Positions 8,043-16,264 are shown, numbered from the stretch's first letter. The stretch: DNA of 64,000 bases from Pseudonocardia autotrophica (GCF_003945385.1 NZ_AP018920.1:620001-684000); one strand, 5' to 3'. The notes: generated by a model from the sequence alone, not told the origin. Translations and numbers: made by a program.

Positions 8043-8298
8043 CATCTTCGCCCTGGTCAGGGCGGGAAACCGGGGCCGATTCGGTGGGCGTCGGGGTGGG
8101 GTCGGAGGTGGAGGTCGGTGCGGGTGCCGGCGGCGGATCGTCCGCCGGCAGATCGTCCGGCCGAACGCTGACGGTCGGCGCGGGCGAGGGTGCCTCCGTG
8201 GCGGGGCCGTAGGGCTCCGGCTCGTCCTCCAGGGTCACCCCGCAGGCACCGAGCACGATCACCAGCCCGACGGCGAACGCCACCGCTGCGCGCTTCAT
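8038..8298 (-). CDS. Small lipoprotein, last gene of the regulator/kinase operon
   Basis: 86 residues. The signal peptide MKRAAVAFAVGLVIVLGAC ends in a lipobox (VLGAC), giving a lipid-anchored mature protein. The mature part is short, disordered and rich in Pro, Thr and Asp (PAPAPTSTSDPTPTPTES). Its start overlaps the end of the kinase gene by four bases, so it is translated with it. Streptomyces CseA is a lipoprotein encoded beside the CseB/CseC envelope-stress pair and damps their signal. A similar role here is inferred from gene order only, because the mature sequence is too simple to compare. Confidence 0.75.
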   Translation of the reverse strand: MKRAAVAFAVGLVIVLGACGVTLEDEPEPYGPATEAPSPAPTVSVRPDDLPADDPPPAPAPTSTSDPTPTPTESAPVSRPDQGEDA

Positions 8299-9692
8299 CC
8301 CGCCACCCCCGGAAGCTCCACCACGACCCGCGCACCGCCGCCGGGCCGGTCCTCGATCCACACCGCACCGTCGTGCCTGCGGACGTGCGCCGCCACCAGG
8401 GACAGCCCCAGCCCGGTACCGGCGCCGTCGCCACGGCTGCCCGCCCGCGCGCCCCGGGAGAACCGTTCGAACACCTCGGCGCGCTTCGCGGCCGGTACCC
8501 CCGGCCCGGCGTCGTCGACCTCGATCCGGCCACGGCCGGACCGCGCCGACACCCCGACCCGCACGGCACCCCCGCCGTGCGCCTCGGCGTTGTCGAGCAG
8601 GTTGCCGAGGATCTGGTCGATCCGGCGCCGGTCGGCCCGGACGGTCACCGGCTCCGGTGCGTCGATCTCCGGGGGCGTCCCGCCGCGGACCCCGACGATC
8701 CCGCGGACGAGATCGCCGAGCTCCCACGGTTCGCGCTCCAGGGTGTCGCTGCGGGAGATCTCCAGCAGGTCGAGCACCATCCGGCGGAACCGCTGGATGT
8801 CGCCGTCGAGCAGGTCCACCGCCTGCTGCGCGGTCGGCGGCAGCTCGCCGCGCCGCCGCCGCAACACCGCGACCGCGTTCACCAGGGTGGTCAGCGGGGA
8901 GCGCAGCTCGTGGCTGACGTCGGCGGCGAACCTCGCGTCCCGGGCCACCCGCTGCTCCAGCGCGTCGGCGGTCCGGTTGAAGGTCGCGACCAGGGGCGCG
9001 AGCTCGGCGTCGGAGCTGCCGGGCAGCCGGGCGGCGAGATCACCGCCCGCGACCCGCCCGGCGGCCTCGGTCAGCTCGGTCAGCGGCTGCAGCGCCCGTC
9101 GCCCCGCCCAGTGCCCGAGCCCGAGCCCGAGCACCGTGCTGACCGCGACCCCGATGATCAGAACCGAACTGAGGAAGCGCAGGTTGGCGTCCAGCAGCTG
9201 CAGCGGGAAGACCTCGACGAACACCGCCTCGTCGGGCATCGGCGCCGCGACGACCAGGCTCGGCATGCCCTCGACCAGCATCCGCTGCCGGGCCCCGATC
9301 CCGGACCGGGCCATGTCCAGGAGCGGCTTCGGCAGCTGCGACACGTCGATGTCGCGACCACTGGTGATCCAGTTGCCGTCGTGCCGCAGGGCGACGGTCG
9401 TGTTCGGGGTCCCGGCCAGGCCGGTCAGCAGGTCGTCCAGGCCGTCGGAGCGCGGACGCGCGGTGAGCGCCCGTTCGACCAGCCGGACGTTGACCTCCAC
9501 CTGCCGGACCGCGCCCTCCACCCGCTGCTCGACCAGGTAGTAGGACGCCAGGTTCCAGGTCACGGTCGCGAACAGGCCGGTCACCACCAGCGACACCAGC
9601 GCGAACGCGGCCCCGACCCGGTGCCGCAGGCGCAGCCGCCGCAGCGGCAGGCGATCCAGCACCGACCGGCGGGGCGCGCCGGGAGGGGTCAT
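8295..9692 (-). CDS. Membrane sensor histidine kinase (CseC-like)
   Basis: 465 residues from ATG 9692, overlapping the regulator gene by four bases. Transmembrane helices lie at about 28-48 and 173-196 and flank an extracytoplasmic sensor of about 125 residues. A HAMP domain follows (about 197-250). The dimerisation helix has phosphoacceptor His261 in DVSHELRSPLTTL. The ATPase domain has the N-box NLLDNAEAHGGG, DAGPGVP and GTGLGLSL. All elements of an active kinase are present. Context (response regulator, lipoprotein, facing class A PBP gene) supports an envelope-stress function. Confidence 0.93.
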   Translation of the reverse strand: MTPPGAPRRSVLDRLPLRRLRLRHRVGAAFALVSLVVTGLFATVTWNLASYYLVEQRVEGAVRQVEVNVRLVERALTARPRSDGLDDLLTGLAGTPNTTVALRHDGNWITSGRDIDVSQLPKPLLDMARSGIGARQRMLVEGMPSLVVAAPMPDEAVFVEVFPLQLLDANLRFLSSVLIIGVAVSTVLGLGLGHWAGRRALQPLTELTEAAGRVAGGDLAARLPGSSDAELAPLVATFNRTADALEQRVARDARFAADVSHELRSPLTTLVNAVAVLRRRRGELPPTAQQAVDLLDGDIQRFRRMVLDLLEISRSDTLEREPWELGDLVRGIVGVRGGTPPEIDAPEPVTVRADRRRIDQILGNLLDNAEAHGGGAVRVGVSARSGRGRIEVDDAGPGVPAAKRAEVFERFSRGARAGSRGDGAGTGLGLSLVAAHVRRHDGAVWIEDRPGGGARVVVELPGVAG

Positions 9693-10465
9693 CCGCGCCA
9701 GCCGGGCACCGGCTCCGTGTCCGGGACGGCCGGATCGGGCCGCCGCTCGACCTGGCCGGCCTTGTAGCCCGCCCCGCGTACGGTCAATACCACGGTGGGC
9801 CGGTCCGGATCGGCCTCGACCTTGCGCCGCAGCCGGCGGACGTGCACGTCCAGCAGCCGGGTGTCGCCGTGGTACTCGTAGCCCCAGACCCGGGACAGCA
9901 GCTCGTCCCGGGTGACGATCCGGCCGCCGGCCGCGGCCAGCTCGGCGAGCAGCCGGAACTCGGTGCGGGTCAGGTGCACCGGCTCACCGGCGCGCAGCAC
10001 CACGCCCTCGTCCGGGCGGAGCTCGACATCGCCGAGCAGCAGCCGGCGCGGAGTCGCGGGTGCCGGCCTGCGCCGCCGCAGCAGGGCCCGGATCCTGGCC
10101 GCCAGCTCGCCCGCGACCAGCGGCTTCGTCACGTAGTCGTCGGCGCCCGCCTCGAGCCCGGCGATCACGTCGGCCGAGTCCGATCGCGCCGTCACCATGA
10201 TGATCGGGAGATCACCGGCGTCGCGCAGCCTGCGGCAGACGGTGAGCCCGTCGATGCCGGGCAGCATCAGGTCCAGCAGCACCAGGTCGATCTCCGGTGC
10301 GCCGGCGCGGGAGAGTGCCTCCTCGCCGGTGTGCACCGCGTCGACGTCGAAGCCCTCGTCGTCGAGAGCGAGACCGAGCGCCTGCCCGATGCGCACGTCG
10401 TCGTCCACGATCAGCACCCGGGTCCGGGAACCGACTCCGCCCTGTGCCACCTCGAGCTCGACCAT
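9689..10465 (-). CDS. OmpR-family response regulator (CseB/MtrA-like)
   Basis: 258 residues from ATG 10465; an upstream in-frame extension has no family support. Receiver domain at about 15-130 with phosphoacceptor Asp65 (LLDLMLPG) and Lys114 (YVTKPL). The winged helix at about 145-240 has LTRTEFRLLAELA, WGYEYHGDTRLLDVHVRRLR and TVRGAGYK. The HGDTRLLDVHV recognition region resembles CseB. First gene of a three-gene operon with overlapping stops and starts. A degenerate CGTCAGG direct repeat 64-81 bp upstream suggests autoregulation. Confidence 0.93.
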   Translation of the reverse strand: MVELEVAQGGVGSRTRVLIVDDDVRIGQALGLALDDEGFDVDAVHTGEEALSRAGAPEIDLVLLDLMLPGIDGLTVCRRLRDAGDLPIIMVTARSDSADVIAGLEAGADDYVTKPLVAGELAARIRALLRRRRPAPATPRRLLLGDVELRPDEGVVLRAGEPVHLTRTEFRLLAELAAAGGRIVTRDELLSRVWGYEYHGDTRLLDVHVRRLRRKVEADPDRPTVVLTVRGAGYKAGQVERRPDPAVPDTEPVPGWRG

Positions 10466-10528
10466 GATGACCCCGATTCCACCCGATCGACGACGTGAGG
10501 TCGAACCACCGGGTCCGCCCGCGGCGAT

Positions 10529-10546
10529 CGTCAGGTGATCGTAAGC
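10529..10546. promoter_or_regulatory. Third copy of the direct repeat, upstream of the response regulator
   Basis: CGTCAGG at 10529-10535 and the weaker CGTAAGC at 10540-10546, 11 bp apart, 64-81 bp before the regulator start (the gene is on the minus strand). Preceded by GAT as in the other copies, giving the shared core GATCGTCAG. Confidence 0.45.
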
Positions 10547-10580
10547 AGACCGCGGCCGGGGTGCACCTCGCGCGAACGGG

Positions 10581-10739
10581 TCAGCTGCCGCAGCGCCAGC
10601 AGCGTCGCGGGCCGAAGCGGTCGTCCTCGGACGGCATGGCGCCGCACTCCGGGCAGAGCCGGTCCAGCCAGCACACCGGGTCCCCGATCTCCTCCTCGGC
10701 GGGCTCGGGGTCCCGGCGTTCCGGTGCCGTCTCGGACAT
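10581..10739 (-). CDS. Small zinc-ribbon protein, 52 aa
   Basis: From ATG 10739. After an acidic head (ETAPERRDPEPAEEEIGDP) come two CxxC pairs, CPECG and CWRCG, 16 residues apart, plus another Cys before them (DPVCWLDRLC), as expected for a zinc ribbon. The acidic head plus C4 ribbon layout is common in small actinobacterial proteins of unknown role. It lies 53 bp downstream of the nicotianamine synthase-like gene on the same strand and may share its transcript. A link to zinc availability is attractive but unproven. Confidence 0.65.
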   Translation of the reverse strand: MSETAPERRDPEPAEEEIGDPVCWLDRLCPECGAMPSEDDRFGPRRCWRCGS

Positions 10740-10792
10740 GCCGCCATCGGACCACCGCAGGGCACCGTCGTCCAGCCCGCTGGGATCCCCGC

Positions 10793-11680
10793 TCAGCCCG
10801 GCGCACGCGCCACCAGGACGGAGTTCACGACGTCGGTGCGCGGGTGCACCTCCAGCAGCACGTCCAGGCCGGGCAGGTCGGCCGGAAGCACCTCCGGATA
10901 CAACAGGGTCCGCAGGCCCGCCGCGGTGCGCACGAGCAGTCCGGTGTCCGGTCCGGCGACGTCCGCCAGCCGGGTGGTGATCGCATCCTTGGCGGCGGCG
11001 TCGGCCCCCACCAGCGCACCCAGCAGGACGAGATCGGCACACCCGATCTCGGCCACCAGCTCGGCGGGCAACGCCGCGGACGACAGGTCCGCCACCATGG
11101 CGCGGGTCCGGGTCCCGATGGCCTCGGCGACCGCGGTGCCGGCGGCGAGCGCGGCCGGGTCCCGGTCGACGTGCAGCACCTCGGCGCCGTGCCGTGCGGC
11201 CAGCACCAGCCCGGTCAGCGGCAGCGGCCCGGATCCCAGTACGACGACCCGGCGTGGCACGCCGAGCCCGACCGCGTCGAGCGCGGCGAGCTCGAGGCGG
11301 ACGAGGTCGAGATAGTTCCCCAGGTAGGGGAACTGTTCGAGCTCGGCGGCCGGGTCCGGTGCGCCGACGATCCGATCGGCCCAGTACCGCTCCATCAGGC
11401 CCTCGCCGGCCGAGCTCAGCCTCCGCAACCGGTCGACGTGCGGCGCGAGCCGATCGAGGACCTGCCCGATGACGCCGGCCGGGGGATGGCAACAGAGCCG
11501 CACCAGCTCGCCGAACGCGGCATCGACGACCGGGCTCGGACGCAGGTCGGTCCGTTCGAGTTCCTCGCACAGCGCCACCAGCCGGTCGGCGGTTCGGTCG
11601 GCGGCGCCGCCGCCGTCGCGCGGCGCCCGGGGCGCCGGGACACCGATGGCAGTGATCGCTTGACTGCTCTGCGTGGTCAC
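10793..11680 (-). CDS. Nicotianamine synthase-like protein
   Basis: 295 residues from GTG 11680. The signature region FPYLGNYLDLVRLELAALD followed by VVVLGSGPLPLTGLVLA is diagnostic of the nicotianamine synthase family. The Rossmann-type part uses S-adenosylmethionine as an aminobutyrate donor, and HVDRDPAALAAGTAVAE supplies the ribose-binding acidic residue. Plant and fungal enzymes make nicotianamine; bacterial relatives such as CntL make opine metallophore precursors. No cntK, cntM or peptide synthetase gene is beside it, so the product here is uncertain. It is divergent from an SMR exporter/TetR operon and followed by a zinc-ribbon gene. A metal-responsive promoter would be expected. Confidence 0.85.
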   Translation of the reverse strand: MTTQSSQAITAIGVPAPRAPRDGGGAADRTADRLVALCEELERTDLRPSPVVDAAFGELVRLCCHPPAGVIGQVLDRLAPHVDRLRRLSSAGEGLMERYWADRIVGAPDPAAELEQFPYLGNYLDLVRLELAALDAVGLGVPRRVVVLGSGPLPLTGLVLAARHGAEVLHVDRDPAALAAGTAVAEAIGTRTRAMVADLSSAALPAELVAEIGCADLVLLGALVGADAAAKDAITTRLADVAGPDTGLLVRTAAGLRTLLYPEVLPADLPGLDVLLEVHPRTDVVNSVLVARAPG

Positions 11681-11809
11681 GATGATCCACAGTAACCAAT
11701 GACAATCGTTATGCATGTGGGTCGACCGGGTGGTCGAGAAACCTGAGCATGTGCTCCAGAATCGGCGTACCGTCCGGCCGGACACCGCCGAACAGGGGAG
11801 GGCGCCGAT

Positions 11810-12139
11810 ATGTGGGGATGGCTCGCACTCGCGATCGGGGCCGAGGTGACGGCCACCATGTCGCTGAAGGCGTCGCAAGGGTTCAGCAGGCTCCTGCCGT
11901 CGCTGCTGACCGTTGCCGGATACGGCCTGGCGTTCTGGTCGTTGGCCCAGGCGCTCACCCGGGGGATGGCGCTCGGCATGGCCTACGGGGTCTGGGCCGC
12001 CGCGGGGGTCGCGATCGTCGCGGTGCTCGGGGTGCTCTTCCTCGGCGAGTCGCTGACCTGGGTGCAGGTCGGCGGGATCGTGCTGATCATCGGCGGGGTG
12101 CTCGCACTGGAGCTGGGCGGATCGGTCGCACATGCCTGA
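11810..12139 (+). CDS. Small multidrug resistance (SMR) family transporter
   Basis: 109 residues from ATG 11810 with ribosome-binding site AGGGGAGGG. Four transmembrane helices. The membrane-embedded Glu is in the first (LALAIGAEVTATMSLKASQG), followed by GYGLAFWSLAQALTRGMALG and GVWAAAGVAIVAVLGVLFLG, all typical of EmrE/QacE-like dual-topology proton antiporters. It overlaps the following TetR gene by eight bases. Usual substrates are quaternary ammonium or other cationic compounds. Because the divergent neighbour makes a nicotianamine-like product, export of a small zwitterionic metallophore is a speculative alternative. Confidence 0.93.
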   Translation: MWGWLALAIGAEVTATMSLKASQGFSRLLPSLLTVAGYGLAFWSLAQALTRGMALGMAYGVWAAAGVAIVAVLGVLFLGESLTWVQVGGIVLIIGGVLALELGGSVAHA

Positions 12140-12647
12140 GCCCGCCGACGGCAGGCTGCGCAAGGGCGAGCGTCGCCGGCGCGCGCTGCTCGAGGCGACG
12201 CTGCGGCTGGTGGGCAGGCACGGGGCGGGTGCGGTCACCCAGCGGGGGGTCGCCGCGGAAGCGAGGGTCCCGCCGAGTGCGGTGCTGTACTACTTCGCCT
12301 CGGTCGACGAGCTGCTGCTGGCCGCCCTGACCACGGTGCACGACCGGTACGTCGACCGGCTGGCCGGCGTGGGCACCCTCGCCGAGCTGGTCGAGGTGCT
12401 CCGGGAGTGGAGCAGGCAGGACCTGTTGCTCACGGTCGCCGAGTACGAGCTGCTGCTGCTCGCCGTTCGCCGGCCGGAGCTGACGCCGCAGCTGCGCCGG
12501 TGGGACGACGCGCTGGAGGCGGCGGCCGTGCGGCTGCTGCCCGACGCGCCGGAGCGGCGGCCGTTGCTGGTGGCCGGGGTGAACGGGCTCTGCCTGGCCG
12601 CGGTCCTCGGGTCGCCGGGCGACCCGTCGGTGCTCCTGCGGATCTGA
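12132..12647 (+). CDS. TetR-family repressor of the SMR gene
   Basis: 171 residues. N-terminal helix-turn-helix (about 10-60): RRRALLEATLRLVGRHGAGA, then VTQRGVAAEARVPPSAVLYY and FASVDELLLAAL. The C-terminal ligand domain is short and rich in Leu, Glu and Arg. The ATG lies inside the last codons of the SMR gene, so translation is coupled; such exporter/TetR pairs are usually autoregulated and induced by the exported compound. The operator is presumably in the 130 bp upstream of the SMR gene, but I could not pick out a clear palindrome there. Confidence 0.88.
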   Translation: MPEPADGRLRKGERRRRALLEATLRLVGRHGAGAVTQRGVAAEARVPPSAVLYYFASVDELLLAALTTVHDRYVDRLAGVGTLAELVEVLREWSRQDLLLTVAEYELLLLAVRRPELTPQLRRWDDALEAAAVRLLPDAPERRPLLVAGVNGLCLAAVLGSPGDPSVLLRI

Positions 12648-12656
12648 GGGCCGGAC

Positions 12657-13163
12657 TCAGGCGAACGGCTCCAGCGGCGAGTCCAGCCATCCCGCGTCGA
12701 TCCCGAACCAGTCGGCGACCAGGCCGAACACGTCGAGCAACCAGAGTGTCACCAGCACCACGGCGCCGGTTGCGGCGAACAGCAGCAGCCGGACGACGAT
12801 GTGCTGCTGCTTCTGCCACTCGTTCCACCGGTCGTAGCGCCCGCGGGCGAAGTGCAGCAGCCGGCGCGCCCCCTCGAACTCCGAGGCCAGTACGGCCAGC
12901 CCGGTGAACACGACCAGCCAGCCGGGGCCGGGGTAGGGGATCAGGATGATGCCGACGATCACGATCAGGGTGCCGAGCACCCCGATGCCCCAGCGCCAGC
13001 AGCGATCCACGACCGGACGGTGCCGCAGGCCGTCGCGGAAGCCGCGGTAGCGGGTCTGCGCGCCGTGGTAGCGGGCTCGCCATCCGTGGGCTGCCGGGGC
13101 CGTGGGCTGGCGGGCGGCGGCGCCGTGATCGGGTGCGCTGCCCGGGGACCGGCCGTCGCTCAT
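12657..13163 (-). CDS. TIGR02611-family membrane protein (PGPGW)
   Basis: 168 residues from ATG 13163. A basic and Pro-rich N-terminus is followed by RHRPVVDRCWRWGIGVLGTL, the family hallmark IPYPGPGWLVVFTGLAVLAS with EFEGARRLL, and a third hydrophobic stretch (RLLLFAATGAVVLVTLWLLD). Members are actinobacterial inner-membrane proteins with three or four helices and no known function. Convergent with the TetR gene and divergent from the DtxR/MntR gene. Recognised with confidence from the PYPGPGWL block. Confidence 0.88.
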   Translation of the reverse strand: MSDGRSPGSAPDHGAAARQPTAPAAHGWRARYHGAQTRYRGFRDGLRHRPVVDRCWRWGIGVLGTLIVIVGIILIPYPGPGWLVVFTGLAVLASEFEGARRLLHFARGRYDRWNEWQKQQHIVVRLLLFAATGAVVLVTLWLLDVFGLVADWFGIDAGWLDSPLEPFA

Positions 13164-13224
13164 GGCCCGCATGGTTCCAGATGTCTGCGCACGAGCCCTG
13201 CTGCGGGCGGATACCGTGGGTGTC

Positions 13225-13935
13225 ATGAACACCGTTCCCACCGGCGAGCGACATTCGGAGTCCGTGGAGAACTACCTGAAGACCATTTTCCTGCTGGGGG
13301 AGCGGTGGGAGGGGTCGGTGGGCATCTCCGCACTGGCCGAGCGGTTGCAGGTGTCCTCGCCGTCAGCGTCGGGGATGGTCCGCAAGCTGGTCGACACCGG
13401 GCTCGTCGATCACGCCCGGTACGCCGGGATCACCCTCACCCCGGCCGGCCGGGCGTCCGCGCTGGCCGTGGTCCGGCGGCACCGGCTGATCGAGATGTTC
13501 CTGGTCACCGAGCTGGATCTGGCCTGGGACGAGGTGCACGAGGAGGCCGAGGCGCTGGAGCACGCCGTCTCCGACCGCCTGCTGGACCGGATCGACGACC
13601 GGCTCGGGCATCCCCGGTTCGACCCGCACGGTGATCCCATCCCGGGCCGCGACGGGGACCTGCCCGAGGTGCTCGCCCGCCGGCTGCCCGAGCTCCGCTT
13701 CGGCGAGGGTGGCGAGCTCGTCCGGGTGGACGACACGGATCCCGAGGTGCTCCGCTATCTCGACGCGCACGACGTCCGGCTCGGCGACCGGGTGCTGCTC
13801 GTCGCCCGCAAGCCCTTCGACGGCCCGTTCGTGGTGCGGTTGACCCGTCCCGGTGACGGTCGTGCCGACACCGACGAGGAGTGGGGTCCGTCGCTGGCAC
13901 GGGCGCTCTGGGTCGGGTCCGGCGCCCCGGTCTGA
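13225..13935 (+). CDS. DtxR/MntR-family metal-dependent repressor
   Basis: 236 residues from ATG 13225. The winged helix (about 10-70) has ENYLKTIFLLGE, GISALAERLQVSSPSASGMV and RKLVDTGLVDHARYAGITLT. The dimerisation and metal-binding domain has VVRRHRLIEMFL, EVHEEAEALEHAVSD and FDPHGDPIP. A C-terminal FeoA/SH3-like domain (about 160-236) includes VDDTDPEVLRYLDAHDVRLG. These features fit IdeR/DtxR (iron) or MntR (manganese) type repressors; the metal cannot be assigned without aligning the ligand positions. It is monocistronic and ends at a strong terminator. It might regulate the nearby Dps or nicotianamine synthase-like genes. Confidence 0.9.
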   Translation: MNTVPTGERHSESVENYLKTIFLLGERWEGSVGISALAERLQVSSPSASGMVRKLVDTGLVDHARYAGITLTPAGRASALAVVRRHRLIEMFLVTELDLAWDEVHEEAEALEHAVSDRLLDRIDDRLGHPRFDPHGDPIPGRDGDLPEVLARRLPELRFGEGGELVRVDDTDPEVLRYLDAHDVRLGDRVLLVARKPFDGPFVVRLTRPGDGRADTDEEWGPSLARALWVGSGAPV

Positions 13936-13951
13936 TCCGCCCTGCGACGGC

Positions 13952-13986
13952 GGCGGGGCCGGGGGATCGCATCCCCCGGCCCCGCC
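13952..13986. terminator. Bidirectional terminator hairpin
   Basis: A perfect 16-bp stem, GGCGGGGCCGGGGGAT, with a CGC loop and its exact complement, placed between the convergent DtxR-type (+) and BCCT (-) genes. There is no U-tract, as is usual in very GC-rich actinobacteria. Confidence 0.85.
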
Positions 13987-13992
13987 GGTCGG

Positions 13993-15735
13993 TCAGCTCC
14001 GGTCGTCGCCGGACCCGGGTGCTCTCCCGGGGTCGTCCACCCCGTTCGAGGGGGTCGTCGCGAACTCGGCGACGGCGGTCTCGCACATCAGCGGATCGGT
14101 CTCCTCCTGCTGCGCGGCCGGCTGCTCGGCTTCACCGGGCTCCGCTCGGCTGGTGCTGCGGCGCAGCGAGTCCAGCGGTGAGGGTTCCGGCGGCAGCGCC
14201 ACCACGAACCGCTCGTCACGCAGGGCCGTGGACAGGCCGATCGCCATCAGGATCAGCACGATGCCCAGCGGGAGCCCGGCCACGATCGCCGCGGTCTGGA
14301 GTGCGGACAGTGCGTCCGCCCCGGTCGCGGCGCCGGCGGCGAGCAGCACCGCGGCGATCACGCCCTCCAGGACGGCCCAGAACAGTCGCTGTTGCCAGCG
14401 CGGGTTCGGGTCGCCACCGTTGGTGAGTATGTCGACGACGAGCGAGCCGGAGTCCGAGGAGGTCGCGAAGAACAGCACGACCACGAACACCGTCAGGATC
14501 GACGCCAGCGTGATCAGGAACGAGGGGACCGGCAACTGGGCCAGCAGCACGTAGATCGCGGTTTCCGGCTCTGCGGTCGCCAGCGGGTGCTGCGGGTCGT
14601 TCTGCACGAGCTCCAGCGCGCTGCTGCCGAAGACGGTCAGCCACACCATGGAGGCGCCGACCGGGGCGAACAGGCAGCCGGCGACGAACTGCCGGATGGT
14701 GCGGCCGTAGGAGATCCGCGCCAGGAACATGCCGACGAACGGCGACCAGGAGATCCACCAGCCCCAGTAGAAGAGCGTCCAGCCGCTCTGCCACCCGTCA
14801 GCGGTGCCGTTACCGCCGTCCGGGAAGGTCTCGAAGCTCAGCCCCGGGACCTCCTGGACGTAGTTGCCGATGTTCGCGGCCAGGCTGTTGAGCAGGTCGC
14901 GGGTCGGGCCGAAGAAGAACACGAACAGCATCAGCGCGAGCGCGAGCCACAGGTTCAGCAGGGCCAGCCGCCGGATGCCCTTGTCGAGGCCGAGCATCAG
15001 CGAGGCGATCGCGACGGCGGTGATCCCCAGGATCAGCAGCACCTGGAGGGTAGTGGTGTTCTCCCAGCCGAACAGCACGTCGAGTCCGGCGGCGACCTGC
15101 TGCGCCCCGATGCCGAGCGAGGTGGCCAGGCCGAACAGCGTGCCGAACACGGCGAGCACGTCGACCAGGTAGCCCGGCCAGCCGTTGATCCGGTCCTTGA
15201 GCAGCGGGTACAGCGCCGCGGCCGGACGCAGCGGCAGCCCCCGGCGGAACGCGAAGTAGCCCAGCGACACACCGAGCACGATGTAGATCGCCCACGGGTG
15301 CAGGCCCCAGTGGAAGAACGTGTAGAGCATCGAGTCGCGGGCGGCCTCCGGCGAGCTCCCCTCACCGGTCGGCGGCTCGGTGAAGTGCGAGATCGGCTCC
15401 GAGACCGCGTAGAACACCAGGCCGATGCCCATACCCGCGGTGAACAGCATGGCGAACCACGAGGTGTTGCCGTACTCCGGTGTGGAGTCCGACGGCCCGA
15501 GCTTCACCCGGCCGTACCGGGACATCATGAGGAACAGGACGAAGATCAGGAACCCGGTGGCGGAGAAGATGTACAGCCAGCCGAGCGTGTCGGTGATCCA
15601 GCCGTTGACCGCACTCGCGACCCTACCGAGCGACGTCGGCGAGATCACGCCCCACAACACGAAAGCCACGGCCAGTACGGCCGAGCTGATGAAGACGGGA
15701 GGGCTGGTGTGCTCCCGCAGATATCGGACGATCAA
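13993..15735 (-). CDS. BCCT-family betaine/choline/carnitine transporter
   Basis: 580 residues. The start is taken as TTG 15735 because GGGGGGAATCGAG precedes it and no ATG or GTG fits the family N-terminus (SPPVFISSAVLAVAFVLWGV). Twelve transmembrane helices include the family blocks FTAGMGIGLVFYAVSEPISHF, FFHWGLHPWAIYIVLG, GYFAFRRGLPLRP and WTLFYWGWWISWSPFVGMFL. The last holds the conserved Trp cage for the trimethylammonium group. A C-terminal polar tail of about 70 residues could sense ionic strength, as in BetP. Sodium- or proton-coupled uptake of an osmoprotectant is the likely role. No enzyme gene for betaine synthesis is adjacent. Confidence 0.93.
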   Translation of the reverse strand: MIVRYLREHTSPPVFISSAVLAVAFVLWGVISPTSLGRVASAVNGWITDTLGWLYIFSATGFLIFVLFLMMSRYGRVKLGPSDSTPEYGNTSWFAMLFTAGMGIGLVFYAVSEPISHFTEPPTGEGSSPEAARDSMLYTFFHWGLHPWAIYIVLGVSLGYFAFRRGLPLRPAAALYPLLKDRINGWPGYLVDVLAVFGTLFGLATSLGIGAQQVAAGLDVLFGWENTTTLQVLLILGITAVAIASLMLGLDKGIRRLALLNLWLALALMLFVFFFGPTRDLLNSLAANIGNYVQEVPGLSFETFPDGGNGTADGWQSGWTLFYWGWWISWSPFVGMFLARISYGRTIRQFVAGCLFAPVGASMVWLTVFGSSALELVQNDPQHPLATAEPETAIYVLLAQLPVPSFLITLASILTVFVVVLFFATSSDSGSLVVDILTNGGDPNPRWQQRLFWAVLEGVIAAVLLAAGAATGADALSALQTAAIVAGLPLGIVLILMAIGLSTALRDERFVVALPPEPSPLDSLRRSTSRAEPGEAEQPAAQQEETDPLMCETAVAEFATTPSNGVDDPGRAPGSGDDRS

Positions 15736-15932
15736 CTCGATTCCCCCCAGACTGCCCGGGTCGTCGCGATGACGACCACAGTCACGATTCAGACCTTTGC
15801 GTCATATCGGAGGCACTGTAGGTCCACTCGAGGCTTCCGCACAGCGCGGGGCACGCTCGGGTGGCCCGCACCACCGCCGCGCCCTACCCTGAAGAGCCAT
15901 CGCGACCGCGCCGGACACTGACGAGGAGCGTC

Positions 15933-16256
15933 GTGCTCGAGGACCGCCCCGCCCGTCCGCTGGACCCGTGTGAGATGCGTGTTCTGGCCGAGATCTCGGC
16001 GGCCACCCTGCGCGACGATCCCGGTCTGGTGCACCGGTTGGACGGCGTGGAAGGTCGGCTGCACCCACCGGTGGCACAGACCGGAACCCCACTGGCATGG
16101 CCGCTCGTACTCGGAGTGATGACGGTGGCCGTGCTCTACGCGCTGGTGATCGTGATGCTCCCACCGGTGCTGGCGCTGTCCGTGGTGCTCGGGGTGCAGC
16201 TGGTTCTGGTGCCCGCCGGCTGCCTGATCTGGGCACGGCGACGCGGCGAACTCTGA
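15933..16256 (+). CDS. DUF3040-like small membrane protein
   Basis: 107 residues from GTG 15933, chosen because GAGGAGCG lies at the right distance; longer in-frame starts extend into poorly conserved Pro/Arg-rich sequence. The N-terminus LDPCEMRVLAEISAATLRDD matches the DUF3040 pattern (a short LxExExRxLxEIE-like helix). Two transmembrane helices follow: LAWPLVLGVMTVAVLYALVI and LALSVVLGVQLVLVPAGCLI. Family members are actinobacterial and uncharacterised. It ends at a bidirectional terminator opposite Dps. Confidence 0.75.
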   Translation: MLEDRPARPLDPCEMRVLAEISAATLRDDPGLVHRLDGVEGRLHPPVAQTGTPLAWPLVLGVMTVAVLYALVIVMLPPVLALSVVLGVQLVLVPAGCLIWARRRGEL

Positions 16257-16264
16257 GACACGCG

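Noticed and set aside
14392..15921. 509-codon plus-strand frame
   Set aside because: Complement of the BCCT transporter gene; composition typical of a shadow frame.
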